The position numbers were made by a program, and so were the translations under genes. From Porphyra umbilicalis (lineage: Eukaryota; Rhodophyta; Bangiophyceae; Bangiales; Bangiaceae), in NCBI GenBank assembly GCA_002049455.2, contig KV918788.1:310001-374000 (forward strand): a DNA stretch of 64,000 nucleotides, in the 5' to 3' direction. Positions 1 through 11,285 of the stretch are shown piece after piece. The notes under the pieces are model-generated. The model had not been told where the DNA came from. It worked only from the letters and a program-made list of their open reading frames with translations, and searched no databases. Within the stretch, counting starts at the first letter, position 1. Each line of letters opens with the position of its first letter.

Positions 1-1700
1 CGCCCCGCCGCGGCCGCTGTGGGGGGGGGGGGCGCCGCCGCTGGGCAGCCTCTGCGGGTGTGGGGGGGGCCCTCGCCGTTGCCGTTGCGGGTCGCGGCGG
101 TGGCGCTGTCGGGGGGGGGGGGCGGAGGGGGGGGGGGGGCGAGGGGCTCGCGCGCGTGCGCGCGTGGCTGGGCGCGCGCTCCGCGTCGCGGCCCGTGGCG
201 GCCGCCACTGGCGCCGCGGCGGCTGCGTCGGCGGCGGGCGGCGGCGCCGACGGGTGGCCACCCGTGGCGACGCCACCCGTGCCGGCGGGGGGCGCGCCGG
301 CCGGCTCGCGCCCGCCGTCGGCGGCCGACGCGGCGGCGTGTGCCGCAGGCGACGCGCCGTGCGCCGCCGCACGCCGTCGCCGGCGGCGGGGGGCACTCCC
401 GCGGCGACGGCGGCGGCGCCGTTGGCGGTGGGGACACCACCCGACGGGGCGGCGGCGCCGCCGGCGCACCCGGCCGACGGGCGGGCGTCGGCGGCGGCGG
501 CGGCGTCGCCCGCCGCGGCGGCGCCCGACGCGGTGCCGCCCGGCGCGGTGCCGCCGCCGGCGGTGCCGCCCGTCGCGACCGCGTCGCCCGGCGTCGGCAG
601 CGACGGCCCGGCGGGGACGGACGGCCGCGTTGCGCCGTCTGGCGCACCCACCGCCGGCGTGCCACTGGCGGCGGCGACGGCGGCAGTGACGGCGGCGGGG
701 GCAACGGCGCCCGTGGCCTCCCCGCAGGCCGTTGCCCTGCGCCCGCGCACCCCGCCGACGGGCCGCCACCGGCGGCGCGCGCCCCCCGACGCACGGCCCC
801 GACACGATCCCGCCCGTGGCCGTGCCGCCGCCGGCGGTGCCACGCCTCGACGTGCCGCCGCCGGTGGCCGACGGGGTGCCTGCACCGTCGGCGGCCGTCG
901 GGGGGGGGGGTGCCCTCTGCCGAGGCAGATGGCACGCCGCCGGTGGCCGACGCGGGGCCGCCGCCGCCCGACGTCGGCGGGGTGGCCGAATCGTCGCCGG
1001 CAGCCTTAGAGACGGCAGACGCGGGCGCCGCGGTCGAGGCGACAGCCGCCGCGGCTGCCGCCGCGGCGTCGCCCCCGACGTGGGGAGAGACCCGCCGCCG
1101 CCGTCGGCGGCGGCGGCGCCACCACCGCCACCACTGGCGGCGGCGCCGGTGCCTGACGCCGCTCCCTCTGTGCCGCCGTCGAGCCATGGTGAGGGCCTGG
1201 AGGCGTCTGCGGGCGCCCTCTACCCGCCGACGGCGCTGCCGCCACCGCCCGCCGAGGGCGACGACATGGCCGCGGCGGCCGGTTCCGGCAACGCGGGGGC
1301 CCCGCCGCATGCGGCTGGGGACGTGGCGCCGACGCCGTCAGCTGCGGCCGACGCAGCGCCGACTGCGACGCTGGTTCCCGACGCTGCCCCTCTACGCCCC
1401 CCCCTATCGAGGGGGTGGCCACGCCAGCATCCACCGCTGCCACGACGGCCGCGTCGGCCGCCGACGTGTCTGCATCTGCGACACCGCCGGCCACCGCGTC
1501 GGCTTTCGACATGCCGACGGCCGCCCCCCGGCGGCCGACGCGGACGTGGCGGCGACGCTGGCGGCCGTCGCCTCTGCCTTGGCCGACGTGCCGCCGACGC
1601 TCGCGCGGGCGGCCGCGACGCTCGCCGACGTGGACGCGTCGCTGGCTGACGCTACCCGCGCGTCGCCCGTCGGCAGTGCGCCGCCGGGCGCGTCGTCGTT

Positions 1701-1734
<34 letters not shown>

Positions 1735-2673
1735 GCAGTGGCGGACGACGTCGACCCCGCGACGACCGGTCGTGACGGCGGCGGGCCGGCGACGGCGGCA
1801 GAGACGGTGCCGTCGCCGGCCGTCGCCACCGCCGCAGGGGCGGAGGCCGCCGGGGCGGCAGACCCGACCGCTGCCCTCGCCACCGACATGCCGCCGCCCA
1901 TGATGGCGATGGACGGGGACGCGGCTTGGGGCGGCGCCGACTGGCGTCGTGACCGCCGACGGGGGAGGCGGCGGCGGCACGCGGCACGGCAACGCCGGCG
2001 ACGCCCGCCGCCGCCGTGCCGTCACCACCGTCGGCGGCGCCCCCGCCGGCGGCCGTCGACGGGCGCGACGTGGACGCGGGCGCCCGCCCGCGGCGGCGGC
2101 CGGGCGGCCGTGCCTACCCGGGCGGCGCGCCAGCCGTGGGGCACGGTGGCGCGCGGCGGTCGCCGGCGGCACGGAGTGATGCGCCCCCGCCGGCGGCCGT
2201 TGACGGGCGCGACGTGGGCGCGGGCGCGCGCCCGCGGCGGCGGCCGGGCGGCCGTGCCTACCCGGGCGGCGCGCCGGCTGTGGCGCACGGTGGCGCGCGA
2301 CGGTCGCCGTGTCACGGAGTGATGCGCCATCGTCGGGGGCGGCGTCGCCGCCAGAGGGCCGTGACTGGGGCAGCGATCGTGCCGAGGCGACGGCCGAGGC
2401 GGACGGCGGCGGTGCGCGAGTGGTGGACGAGCCGCTCAGCGCGTCGGCGGAACGGCCGACGCTGCCGACACTGGCGGTTGAGGAGCGGCCGTCCGCATCC
2501 GCCGAGGACGCTGTGCACGGGATGGCGGCGGCTATTGCGGACGCCCCTACGGACGCGTCGTCAACGGCAGTTGCGGATGCGGACGGTGCGGCGTCTGGCG
2601 TCGGGTTAAATGACGCTCCCGTACCTACGCCGCTGGCCGCCGAAGCCCCGACGGCGGCGTTGAGGCTGACGGT
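1..2673 (+). CDS. Probable 5' part of a disordered Ala/Pro/Asp-rich protein gene
   Basis: There is no long single reading frame here. The plus strand nevertheless shows stretch after stretch of the same low-complexity protein style (PVADAG, PPAVPP and ADVPPTLA-like blocks rich in Ala, Pro, Asp, Thr and Val). The frame carrying this style changes repeatedly, usually at a run of five or more G or C. The style continues directly into the clean frame starting at 2674, so I infer one long gene entering from outside the window, with indel errors or unseen introns. No domain is recognisable. The alternative is GC-rich non-coding sequence that gives open frames by chance; minus-strand frames over 1006-2172 look Arg-rich and random. 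Confidence 0.35.
2037..2324. repeat. 144-bp tandem duplication
   Basis: Two adjacent copies of a 144-bp unit start at 2037 and 2181. Each begins GCGCCCCCGCCGGCGG, and the copies differ at scattered bases. 144 is 48 codons, so the duplication keeps frame and gives two copies of a Gly/Arg/Ala-rich peptide containing GGRAYPGGAPAV. This fits an expanding repeat in a disordered protein. Confidence 0.8.
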
Positions 2674-4119
2674 GTGGAGAAGGGCCGGCAGATGATGGAA
2701 ACGCCGGCGGCGGCGGTGGAGGTGGAGGCCGAGCTGACGCCCGCGACCGCCGAGTCGCCATCGCCGGCCACGTCGTCGTCGCCGCCGGTGGACATGCCCG
2801 TGGAGCCAGCTCGCGACGGCGACACCTTTGCCACCGCCGGTGCCGACCGGCCGGCCGGTGGGGATGCGGTGCCGTCCGACGCGCCCGCCACTATGGATGC
2901 CCTAGAGCGGCACCCCACACCAACGTCTGCGTTTTCAACGCCGCCAGCCCAGGCGTTGAGCACCGACACGTCCACCGAAACGACCGGGTCATACGTTGAG
3001 GGCGACGCGGCCGCACGCGGCGACCCAGACGATGCACCGGCGGCTGCGGACGAGCCGCGTGCCCGGGACACCCCCGACGGCGCCGCGCAGTTGGCGGAAC
3101 TCCGCCGCCGCCGAGCCGCGGACCGCGCATGGCATCTGCCACCCGAGGCCGTCGCGTCGCCACTACCCGGCGCCGTCGCTGTGCTGACGCCCGACGCCGC
3201 AGCGTCGGCCACGCCCAATGCCTACGCGTCTCGGACGCCCGAGGCGGTCTCACCGCCGACTCCCGCGACGCCCGACGCGGCCACGTCGTCAACGGCGGCA
3301 GCGACGCCCGACTTTGTGGCGGAGGAAGTGGAGGAGGCGGGCTCCCCACCAGACGGGGGGGAGGAGGCTAGTGGCACAACAGAGTTTGTGGAGGCGGCGG
3401 GGGGCTCGGGGCAAGGCGGCTCCCCAGAGGCTGTATCCGAGGCGCTGACAGGCGTGGCCCGGGACGGGCCTGCCGCGCCGGTCGCTGACGACGCCGAGGC
3501 CTCGGCGGGCACCGCCGAGGAGCCGCTCGCCGGGGCTCACCAGCTGCTTGCTGCCGCCGGCACGCCCGCTGCTGTCGACCAAGAGCAGGTAGACGACGCC
3601 CCCGACGGCGGGGCAACACCGCAGGCGCCGCCGTACACGCCCGCCTGCGCTGTGCCTGAGGTGGTCGATGCGGCAGACGCCGTCGCTGCCAGGGGCGACG
3701 CCCCCACCACAGACGAGCTGCTGCGGACCCCGTTGCCGTCCGCCACGCCGCCTACCGCCACGCCGCCTGCCGCCACGCCGTCCGCGGTGTCGGACGACGG
3801 CGGCGCGACGGCGCCGCCGGCCGAGCGCGACGCGGACGCGGCGGCCGAGCCGCCGGCCGACGTGCCCGAGCCCGCCGACGAGGCGCCCGCCGTCGCCAGC
3901 GCGGCCAATGTGGCGCCGCCGCCGCGCAGCGCCCCGGCGGTGGCAGACGCGCCCGACGGGCGGTCGGCGTGGGCGGGTGCGGGCGGGGAGGCTGCGGACG
4001 TGCCCCCGCCCGCGGCCGCCGCTGCCGCCGCCGCCGAGGAGGATGCGGAGGCAGAGCCGCTGGCCGACGTGGAAGACCCTGCGCTGTACGAGGAGGATGA
4101 CGACCCCGAGGGGGAGTAG
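2674..4119 (+). CDS. Acidic Ala/Pro-rich disordered protein (C-terminal part)
   Basis: A single open frame of 481 codons ends in TAG at 4117-4119. The first Met, followed by EKGRQMMETPAAAVEVEAE, may be internal, because coding style continues upstream. Composition is dominated by Ala, Asp, Glu, Pro and Thr, with a poly-Ala tract and a strongly acidic C-terminus (ALYEEDDDPEGE). I see no membrane segment, signal peptide or catalytic motif, and predict it to be intrinsically disordered. Short repeats such as ATPPTATPPAATPSA occur near residues 350-370. I do not recognise a family. The acidic tail could suit a chromatin or RNA-associated protein, but that is only a guess from composition. Confidence 0.55.
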   Translation: MEKGRQMMETPAAAVEVEAELTPATAESPSPATSSSPPVDMPVEPARDGDTFATAGADRPAGGDAVPSDAPATMDALERHPTPTSAFSTPPAQALSTDTSTETTGSYVEGDAAARGDPDDAPAAADEPRARDTPDGAAQLAELRRRRAADRAWHLPPEAVASPLPGAVAVLTPDAAASATPNAYASRTPEAVSPPTPATPDAATSSTAAATPDFVAEEVEEAGSPPDGGEEASGTTEFVEAAGGSGQGGSPEAVSEALTGVARDGPAAPVADDAEASAGTAEEPLAGAHQLLAAAGTPAAVDQEQVDDAPDGGATPQAPPYTPACAVPEVVDAADAVAARGDAPTTDELLRTPLPSATPPTATPPAATPSAVSDDGGATAPPAERDADAAAEPPADVPEPADEAPAVASAANVAPPPRSAPAVADAPDGRSAWAGAGGEAADVPPPAAAAAAAAEEDAEAEPLADVEDPALYEEDDDPEGE

Positions 4120-4304
4120 TTCCCAGTGGGGCGTGTCGACGATGCGAGCGGCCGGCCGGCCGCCACGGGAAGGTCGCACGCGGTGCCAGAGCCGGCCGCG
4201 CCCTTTGACGGTTTGCCGTTGGGGGGAGCTGTGGCCGATGCGGAAAAAGGTCACTGTGGTGTTTCCACGCGCCCCCGCTGCGCCGGCTGGCACACGGGCG
4301 GCGG

Positions 4305-4338
<34 letters not shown>

Positions 4339-4916
4339 CGGCGGGGGGGCGGACGCGCGGGTGGGTGGCGGGCTCGTCACGGGGGCTGACGCGGGGCCCA
4401 TGGCGTGTAGGTGGTGCCGCCCTGTCACCGCTGCTTCTTTTTCCGCTCTGTCTCTGTCGAGGTCCCGTGTGTCAGAACTGCTTTCGTGCGGGCCTTCCAG
4501 GCGGGCGAACACGCACACCACGACGCGGAACCCCCACAGACGCGCTGGGGATGCTCGAGACGGACGGCAGTTCACACGCGTCGACAGTTGACGCGGATCG
4601 TGCCGTGATCTCTATCGACGTCAGGTGGCACCGTCGTCGCTCTGCATTCACTGGACGCGCCCTCTCGGCAGTGTTTGCGTCGCCCTGTTTTCTGCTGCCT
4701 CGCCGCCGCCGCCGCGCTGGCCGCGGACCCCTTGTTCTCGCCCTTTTCCCGGCCGCGCCGCCCACTTTTTGCTTCCGCCCCCCCCCACCTGCCGCGTACC
4801 CCATTCCCCACTAGCCCGTTGCCCCCGCCGTCTCTCCCTCCTCTGCCGCTCCGGTCTTTGCTTCCTCCCCCCTTTGTTGTTCCCCCCCCCCCCCCCCCCC
4901 GCCCCCCACACGCACC
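4120..4916. other. Intergenic region, no gene seen
   Basis: About 800 bases separate the disordered-protein gene from the next gene on the same strand. The stretch holds GC-rich simple sequence (a GGC run near 4310-4345) and a pyrimidine-rich tract of C runs just before the ATG at 4917. It presumably contains the 3' UTR of one gene and the promoter of the next. I found no convincing TATA box or small gene. Confidence 0.5.
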
Positions 4917-6538
4917 ATGGTCAACCCGCCAATCACCCTCAAAGGGGCCCCCCCGCAACGCGGTCCTCGACCCCGCCGACGGCAAGGACTTTTCCGTGTG
5001 CCTCCAAGCGGCGCTCCTCGCCGCCAACAGCATCGCCGGCCACTACCCGTCCATCCGCTCCGCGCCCGCCCTCGACGCCGTGCGGCGGGCGCCCGGCGGG
5101 CAGCTCGTCCTCGCGCACCTCACCGCCGTCGCCTACTCGTACTGGGCGGCGGCGCCGTCGGGGCCGGGCGTGTGCGCGCTCGCGGCGCGGCACCTGGTGC
5201 CCCCCCTCGACGCCGTCTGCCGCAACGAGTGTGCCGCCTGGGGGCCTCCCGCCTCAACAGCCCCGTCGACGCGCCGCTGGTGCTCGTCGCCGAGTCGCAG
5301 GGGGGACGGTCGTTGCCGACGCGGCGGGCAAAACCTTTTACGTCGTTGCGGGGCTCAAGAGCAGCCCCGCGGCGGCGGCGGCGCGCGCGCGCGTCGCCCT
5401 GCCGGTGCAGGTGCGGCTGACGGCGCTCCCGTTTCGGGGCGTCCTCGTGTACGACGGGCTCCTGGGGGGCCCCATCGTCCCGCTGGGGGGGGCGGCCAAG
5501 GCGCGCCTCCTCGCCGCCTACGAGGCGGCGGCGGCGGCGGGCGCGCTCGTCACGGGGCTGACGCCGCCCGCGGCGGCCGACGCGGCCGCCGCGGCGCCCC
5601 CCCCCCCCCCCCGTCCCCACCGACGACCTCCGCGCCATGTCCGTGCGCGCCCTCAAAGCGCACCTCGCCGCCGCCGGCGCGTCGACGGGGGGGTGCGTGG
5701 AAAAGGGGGACCTCGTCGCCCTCGCCGCCGCCACGCGGGCGGCCGACGCGGCGGCGGCCGCCGACGCGGCGGCCGGCGGGTGGACCCACCCCGACGGCAC
5801 GTGGCGGCAGTTGTGTGCAGAGGGGACTTGTCCCCCACCGAGGCCGCCGCCGTGGCGACGCTGCGCTCGCTGCCGCGGCGGGAGGCGTCGGGCCTCATCT
5901 TTCGGCGGTGGGACGCGGGCGGCGACGGCGGCGGCGCGGCGCCGCCGGCCGCCCACGTCGTCATGGTGATGGGCGACGGCGGGGCGATTGTCGGCATGTT
6001 TTCCACCGCCGCCCCCGTGCCGACGGTCGGTGAGCTGCTGCCGCAGCTGCTGCGGGCGGCGACCGACGGCGGCGGCCTGCCGGGCCTCCTCTCCGTGGAT
6101 GACCAGGGCGCGGCGGCCGCCCTCGACCGCGTCACCCGCCACGTGCGCGTGCACACGGGCTACTACCCGACGGCGTCGGTGGAGGAGCGCGCATTTTTGG
6201 CGGCCGTGCCGCCGCAGCAGCTGGCGGCGGTGGAGGCGCAGTACGGGGGGGGGGGCGTGGCGGTGCCGTGTGAGGTGGTGCTCGCCCGCGTGCGGGCGGG
6301 CACCTCGGCATGCTCCGTCTGGACCCTATTTTTTTTTTTTTCCACCCCGTGGTCCAACTGGCCGTCTCGTCAGTGTCGTTGCGTGGGTGTCTCTGTCTTT
6401 TTCTGTCACTTGGCAAGCGAGGGGATGGGGGGTGACGAGGTATCCAACCAGCACAGTGCCATGCGCTTGAGTGAAAAAAGGGTTGCTGTGCACAAAAAAT
6501 TCCAACGCGCAGGAGAGATCCGTGGCCGATGCGGGTGA
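4917..6538 (+). CDS. Protein with a SAP-like / MANF-C-like motif, function unknown
   Basis: I chose the ATG at 4917 for its good context (CACCATGG). Conserved-looking segments follow in order: DFSVCLQAALLAANSIAGHY, LVLAHLTAVAYSYW, then TVVADAAGKTFYVVAGLKS and LPFRGVLVYDGLLGG, then MSVRALKAHLAAAGASTGGC with VEKGDLVALAAA (5637-5732), and finally EASGLIFRRWD and AHVVMVMGDGGAIVGMF. The MSVRALK...GCVEKGDLV block matches the pattern of the short SAP-like helical motif of MANF/ARMET C-terminal and related proteins, usually a protein or nucleic-acid contact module. The frame changes about four times, each at or near a C or G run (for example about 4950 and the long C run near 5590-5605), so indel errors are likelier than decay. 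The exact end is uncertain. It converges tail-to-tail with the next gene, about 15 bases away. Confidence 0.55.
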
Positions 6539-6552
6539 GCGCCTCGACGGGC

Positions 6553-8279
6553 TCAGCGGTAGTAGCGGAGCACGACGAGCTCCCCGCTCGTATCCGACGA
6601 AAAGACAAACGAGCCGTCCTTGTACGTGCGCCCGTCGACCATGCGCATGCCCGACGCAAAGGTGGCGTTCCCCCCCGCCCCGTCGCTCGCAAACAGGTCG
6701 GTTAGGCGCGACGGGTCTGGGTCCCCCCCCCCCGCCCCCACGGGCACCCGCGCGACCGCGTAGCCGACCGGCGGCACGCGGTCGTACGAGCCGTGGGAGA
6801 GCACGAGCATGTCCCCGTCCCCGTCGGCGGGAAAGGCGTAGCGGGGGCGCGGGGAGCCCGCCGGCGGGCGCGGCTGAAAGTCGACGCCGAGCGGCGCCCA
6901 GTGGGGGGGGAGGCACGCGACGGGGGGGACGACCGCCGAGGGGGTTTGACACCACGATTCCGTGACGGTGACGTTGCGGAAGGAGACGGAGCCGTCCTTC
7001 CACGGCGGCCACACGTGTTGGCGGCCTGGCACAGAGGTGCGCGGCGGGGGCAGCTTGTATTCAGACCAGCAGTAGGGGTAGCCATCTGTGACGGGCCAAG
7101 GAAAGACGCGCCGACGCCGAGCCAAGCACAGAGGTGGGGGCGGAGCGTGTCAGAATCCATGCCAGACGGGCACCAAGCAACCCGCGGCCGCGCCCACAAC
7201 AGGCGACGACACCGTCCCCAGTCACAGACCGAGACACACGCGCACAACGTACAAAAGAGCCCGCCCGTCCGCAACGCGTTGATTTCCTCGCACGGGTTGT
7301 CGGGCGTGAGGTCCCCCCCAGGTCCGCGTCGACAACGTAATTCTGCCCATTGTCCACCGCCCACAGCGTGCCCGCCGCGTCAAAGCGGAGGCCCACCGAG
7401 TTGCGCACGCCGAGCGCCCACGTTTCCCCGCGCTGCCAGTGAAACGGTTCCCCGCCCCAGGCCGCCACCACCGCCGGCGCGTAGCGCTTGACCGCCGATC
7501 GCCACGGCGTTGGGTCGACGCCGTCCGTCGCGCGGCTGCCAATCGACAGGTAGAGGGACCCGTCGGGCCCAAACTCGAGCGTCCGCGTGTAGTGGCGCCA
7601 GTCGAGGGGCACCCCCCCCCGGCCGGGCATGCCGTCGACAACCGTGCGCCGCGTCGACGGGTCGATGGGGGTACGGGCGCCGGCCACATAGGGCCACCGG
7701 TAGACGGCCGTGTCGTTGGACGCGTACAGCCAGCCGTCCCGGTGGGCGACCCCGTGGTTGAGGTTCACAACCTCGTCGGCGGGCACGAGGGGCACGACCG
7801 ACAGCGGCGCGACGCCGCCGTCGGCGAGCGCCGCGTCGCTGAGAAAGACGGCCGAGATGCGGCCCTTGTGGGGGGGGGACCGCTCCACGACCAGCAAGTC
7901 GCCGGTCGCGTCGACGGCCACGCCACGGGGGCCCGCCAGCCCCGACGCGCCAACGTACGCGCAGTAGCCGGGGGGGGTCACCGCGCCGGGGTAGGGCGCC
8001 CCACACGCCGCCCGCGCCGCCGCCGCGTCGTCGGGCGGGGAGGGGGATGGCGCGGGCGTCGACACCGCCGTCGGTGCGGGCGTCGACGCCGCAGACGGAG
8101 CGGCCGTCGGCGCCGCCGTCGGCGCTGGCGTGCCCGCCCCTCCGCCCACCCCCCCCCGGGCGGCCGGTAGGGCACACGCCGGGAGCCCGGCGGCGGCACA
8201 AAAAAGGCCTGGCGCCCCGCCTCTGGCACCGTCACCGCCCCCCCCCGCCGGCGGCGCACGGTGGCGGGTCGGCCGCAGC

Positions 8280-8313
<34 letters not shown>

Positions 8314-8390
8314 GCAACGACGGCCACGGCGGCGGCGGCGGCGGCGGCAGCCGCAGCGGCGGCGACGCGCGCGGTGGTGCGGGCGCCCAT
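6553..8390 (-). CDS. Secreted glucose/sorbosone dehydrogenase-like beta-propeller protein
   Basis: The start at 8390 (MGARTTARVAAA...) gives a signal peptide with a long Ala/Val core. A Pro/Thr/Ala-rich linker follows, then a propeller typical of the GSDH/L-sorbosone dehydrogenase family: GLAGPRGVAVDATGDLLVVE, VVNLNHGVAHRDGWLYASND, RTLEFGPDGSLYLSIGSR, ETWALGVRNSVGLRFD, and LWAVDNGQNYV followed by DLTPDNPCEEIN. One intron (7252-7086, 167 nt, GTACGT...CAG) joins ...LF to YGYPYCWSEYKLPPP, the usual family motif. Exon 2 ends at 6553 with SSDTSGELVVLRYYR. Members use PQQ or a related cofactor to oxidise sugars; the His of LNHG fits the expected catalytic base. The frame jumps at a G run near 8240 and another near 7315, probably sequence errors. 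Substrate is unknown; location is inferred as the secretory pathway or cell wall. Confidence 0.82.
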
Positions 8391-9745
8391 CGTCGGTGCG
8401 GCGGGCGGGGCGCAGCAGAACAACGGGCGTTGCGGCAGACGCCAGGGGATGGGGCGGGGTCGTGGCGGCGAGGGTAGACAGGCCCGTCGAGCAGACGGGC
8501 ACCACCTGCGCGAGGAGCTGCCGCCCGGTCACGTCGGCGACGCGCCGCGCGGCGGCGGCGCCCCCGCCCGCCCGCCGGCGGCGCGCATAAAAAAAAGTCG
8601 CCCGCCAGTGGCGCCGCGGGCGCGCCCGCGGCGGCCGCGCCGCGCCCGCGCGCGGCCGCGCGCTCCCACCCCCGCCGCCACCCGCCGCCGCGGCAGAGTG
8701 TGCATGGCCGCCGCGGCGGGCGCAGCGCGTGAGGAACCCCCCCCCCCCCCCCCCCACACCATTGTCCTCGCACGCCCCCACGCCGCCGGTTGCCGAAAGG
8801 GGATCCCCCGGCGTTGGGGGATCCGTCGGCCGCCGCCGCCGCGCCGTCGCGGCGGCGCCCCGCGCGCGCGCCGGGGGGGGTGGCCCACGGATCCCCGCCC
8901 GCGCGCGCGACCGCGCGGCGGGGGTGGGTGCCCCCATGGAGCCCCGCCGCCCCCCGCGGACCGCCGCGGCGGCGCGTGCCGGCGTCGGCGCCGCGCCGAT
9001 GGACGGCCCTTGGCCGCACCGGCGCGGCGACGACACGCCGCGTGCACGAGCCGCCGGGGGGGAGGGCGGCGCGCACCGGCTTGGGAGCGCGGCCGGTGGG
9101 CCGGCGGCGGTGCGGACACCATCGGGGGGGGGGGGGCAGAGTGGCCGCCCGTTGGGGCGCGTACGGCACCCCCAGCGGCGGCACGCGGCCGCCCGCCGGC
9201 GTGGCGCGCGCGCCGCGCGCGCGCGCGCCGCGCCGTGCGTCATGGCCGACGCGGCGCACGCGGGCCGCGGCGGTCGGCCGGGAGCGGCCACCAACCGAGC
9301 GCGCACGGGGGATCCCTCCCGGGAGGGACCGACGCGTCTGCGGCGCGCCCCACCTGCCCACCGCGCCGTGGCGGCGGGGCGGCGTCGCGTGGGGGCGCCT
9401 CGGCGCGGCGGCGGCGGCGGCGGCGGCGGCAGACGGCCGCGCAACGGGCGGGGGCCGACGCGTGGGGCGGGCGCAAGGCGGGGGGCCACACGAGGCGGGG
9501 GGCGGCACTCGGCGACGACTCGCGGCAGTCACGAGGCCGCACGCGCGGGCAACATTGCGCACAACGCACGGCGCACGAGCGGCGCCCCACCGCCGTTGGG
9601 CGGCGAGGAAGAGCAACAACACAGGGCTTGGGGCGTTAGAAAGAGAAGAAAAGGTTGCATCAGGCACACCAAAAAAAAGAAAGCCGCAGCTGGACGGCAA
9701 GCACAGCCCCCCCCCCCCCCGCCACCCCCCCACCCCCCCCCCGAG
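8391..9745. other. GC-rich spacer upstream of the propeller gene
   Basis: This 1.35-kb stretch lies between two minus-strand genes, so it should hold the promoter of the propeller gene and the 3' UTR of the FBPase-like gene. Several long open frames cross it on both strands, but their translations are Arg/Pro/Ala runs without motifs, as expected from extreme GC content. It contains long C runs (about 8738-8755 and 9708-9740) and CG-rich inverted segments near 9200-9235. No gene is supported. Confidence 0.5.
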
Positions 9746-11285
9746 TTAGCATTGCCCCGACAGCTTGATGTCAATCGCCATCACAGCCCGCCGGGAGCCC
9801 GCCACGAGCGTCACGGTCATCCCAAACTCCGCGTCCGCCTCCATGTCGAGGATGCGGGTGCCCTCCCCGTCGGTGGCCATCCCCCCCGCCTGCTCAATGA
9901 GGAGCGCCAGCGGGGCGGCCTCGCACAAAAAGTGGACGCCGGTCGCGACCACCGCCCCCCCCGTCTGCAGCATCAAGTGCACGTTGCCGAGGAGGGTGCC
10001 CGTGTGGAAGACGCTACCACGTGACGCGGTGAGCGCGGCGGCCACGGACGCGCCGACGGGCCCGCCGCCGCCGCCGCCGACCGTCGAGCGGGGGGTGTAG
10101 ACGGCCGTGCCGCCCTCGGGGAGGCGCAGCCGCGCGGCAGGCTGCTGGAAGTACTGCAACGCCACCGGGTGCATGACAAACGAGTAGACGCCGTGGCCCA
10201 TGGTGTAGTGCAGCGTCGTGGCCGACGAGTAGATGGAGTAGCCGGCGGCGACTTGATCCCGCGCCTGCTGCTGCAAGTCAATGTAGCGCCCCGGGAGGGA
10301 CGTCGGGCTGCGGCGCTTGTAGATGCTCCACGACGTGCCGCACACGGGCTGCTGGCCGACCGCCAGCGTGTCAAAGTCGAGGGGCGAAAAGCACACCACG
10401 TACATCCCTTGCGGCGCGTCTTCCGGAAAGGTCAGCGGCATTTCCCGGTCCCGCGACAGCATGATGCACGCGTAGCCGTCGTGGGAGAGCGACTTGTACA
10501 TCTTGGCGGTGGGGAAGTCCGACGACAGCTTGGCCGCGTCCCCCACCGAGCCGTACGACACGGCGGCGGAGCTCTCCGCCACGTACGACGCCACCGAGCG
10601 CGTCACGATGGAGATGTCGTCGAGCAGCCGCACCAGCTCCCCCGTGTAGTCGGTCGGGTCCCGCGCAAACGACCGCCGCACGTGGGAGAGGAAGACGGTG
10701 GCGGCCTTGGACACGTCGGACGTCAACCGGAGGCCCAGCGGGGGCGCGGGCGACGACAGCTCCATCATCCGGGGGAGGCTCGGTCGGGGGGTGGTGGCGC
10801 CCGCGCTGGCCATATTGGGCGGCAGCAGTGCCGCGCCGTCGCTGCCAGGCTGGTGCTTGTACCTGCGGTCCAACGGGAGGACGGCCCCGCGCAGCAACAG
10901 GTTGCACGAGCAACAGGGTGACGCATGGAACAGGGTGGACACCACCATGCGCCAAACAGCGGGTCAGTACCATGGAGAAGACAGGGGTCGTTGAGGGAAC
11001 GGCGCGAACCAACGAATGGACAAGAGGAAAGGTAGAGGAAGCAAAGCGCAACCATACCCTGGCGTCAGCCCCGCACACCCATCCAATGCCCTTGCACGTG
11101 CACGCCAGCTCCCAGCTGCGCCACCCGCACGGACCCCGCTTGACGGGATACCCCCCCCACAGGACGCTGCGGCACTGCCGCCACCCACCCACCCGCGCGC
11201 GCCCGACGTACCGCTTGTGGGTGGGCGTCACGTCCAATGGGGGCAGCGCCACCGCGTCCGCCGCCGACGGGGGCCGCTTGGCCAT
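9746..11285 (-). CDS. Divergent fructose-1,6-bisphosphatase-like protein, probable loss of metal site
   Basis: Two exons (11285-11212 and 10862-9746) with a 349-nt intron starting GTACGT give 396 residues. The join makes ...PTHKR|YKHQPGSDG. The fold signature of class I FBPase is clear: GMYVVCFSPLDFDTLAVGQQ, AAGYSIYSSATTLHYTMGHG followed by VYSFVMHPVALQYF, NVHLMLQTGGAVV and FLCEAAPLALLIEQAGG. In active enzymes the second half of the metal site reads DPLDGSSN and the first half SEE. Here these positions read SPLDFDTL (184-191) and SRD (161-163), while the C-terminal Glu (E339) is kept. I infer a protein that binds a sugar phosphate or regulates, rather than an ordinary FBPase or SBPase. No transit peptide is obvious. 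Family membership is firm; activity is the uncertain part. Confidence 0.85.

Noticed and set aside
8047-9639. Plus-strand frame of 530 codons opposite and upstream of the propeller gene
   Set aside because: Its translation is Pro/Arg/Ala text without motifs, and the lower part is simply the reverse strand of the propeller gene. Extreme GC content removes stop codons.
9746-11285. Calling this gene an ordinary FBPase or SBPase
   Set aside because: The DPLDGSSN and SEE metal motifs are missing, so the standard name would mislead.
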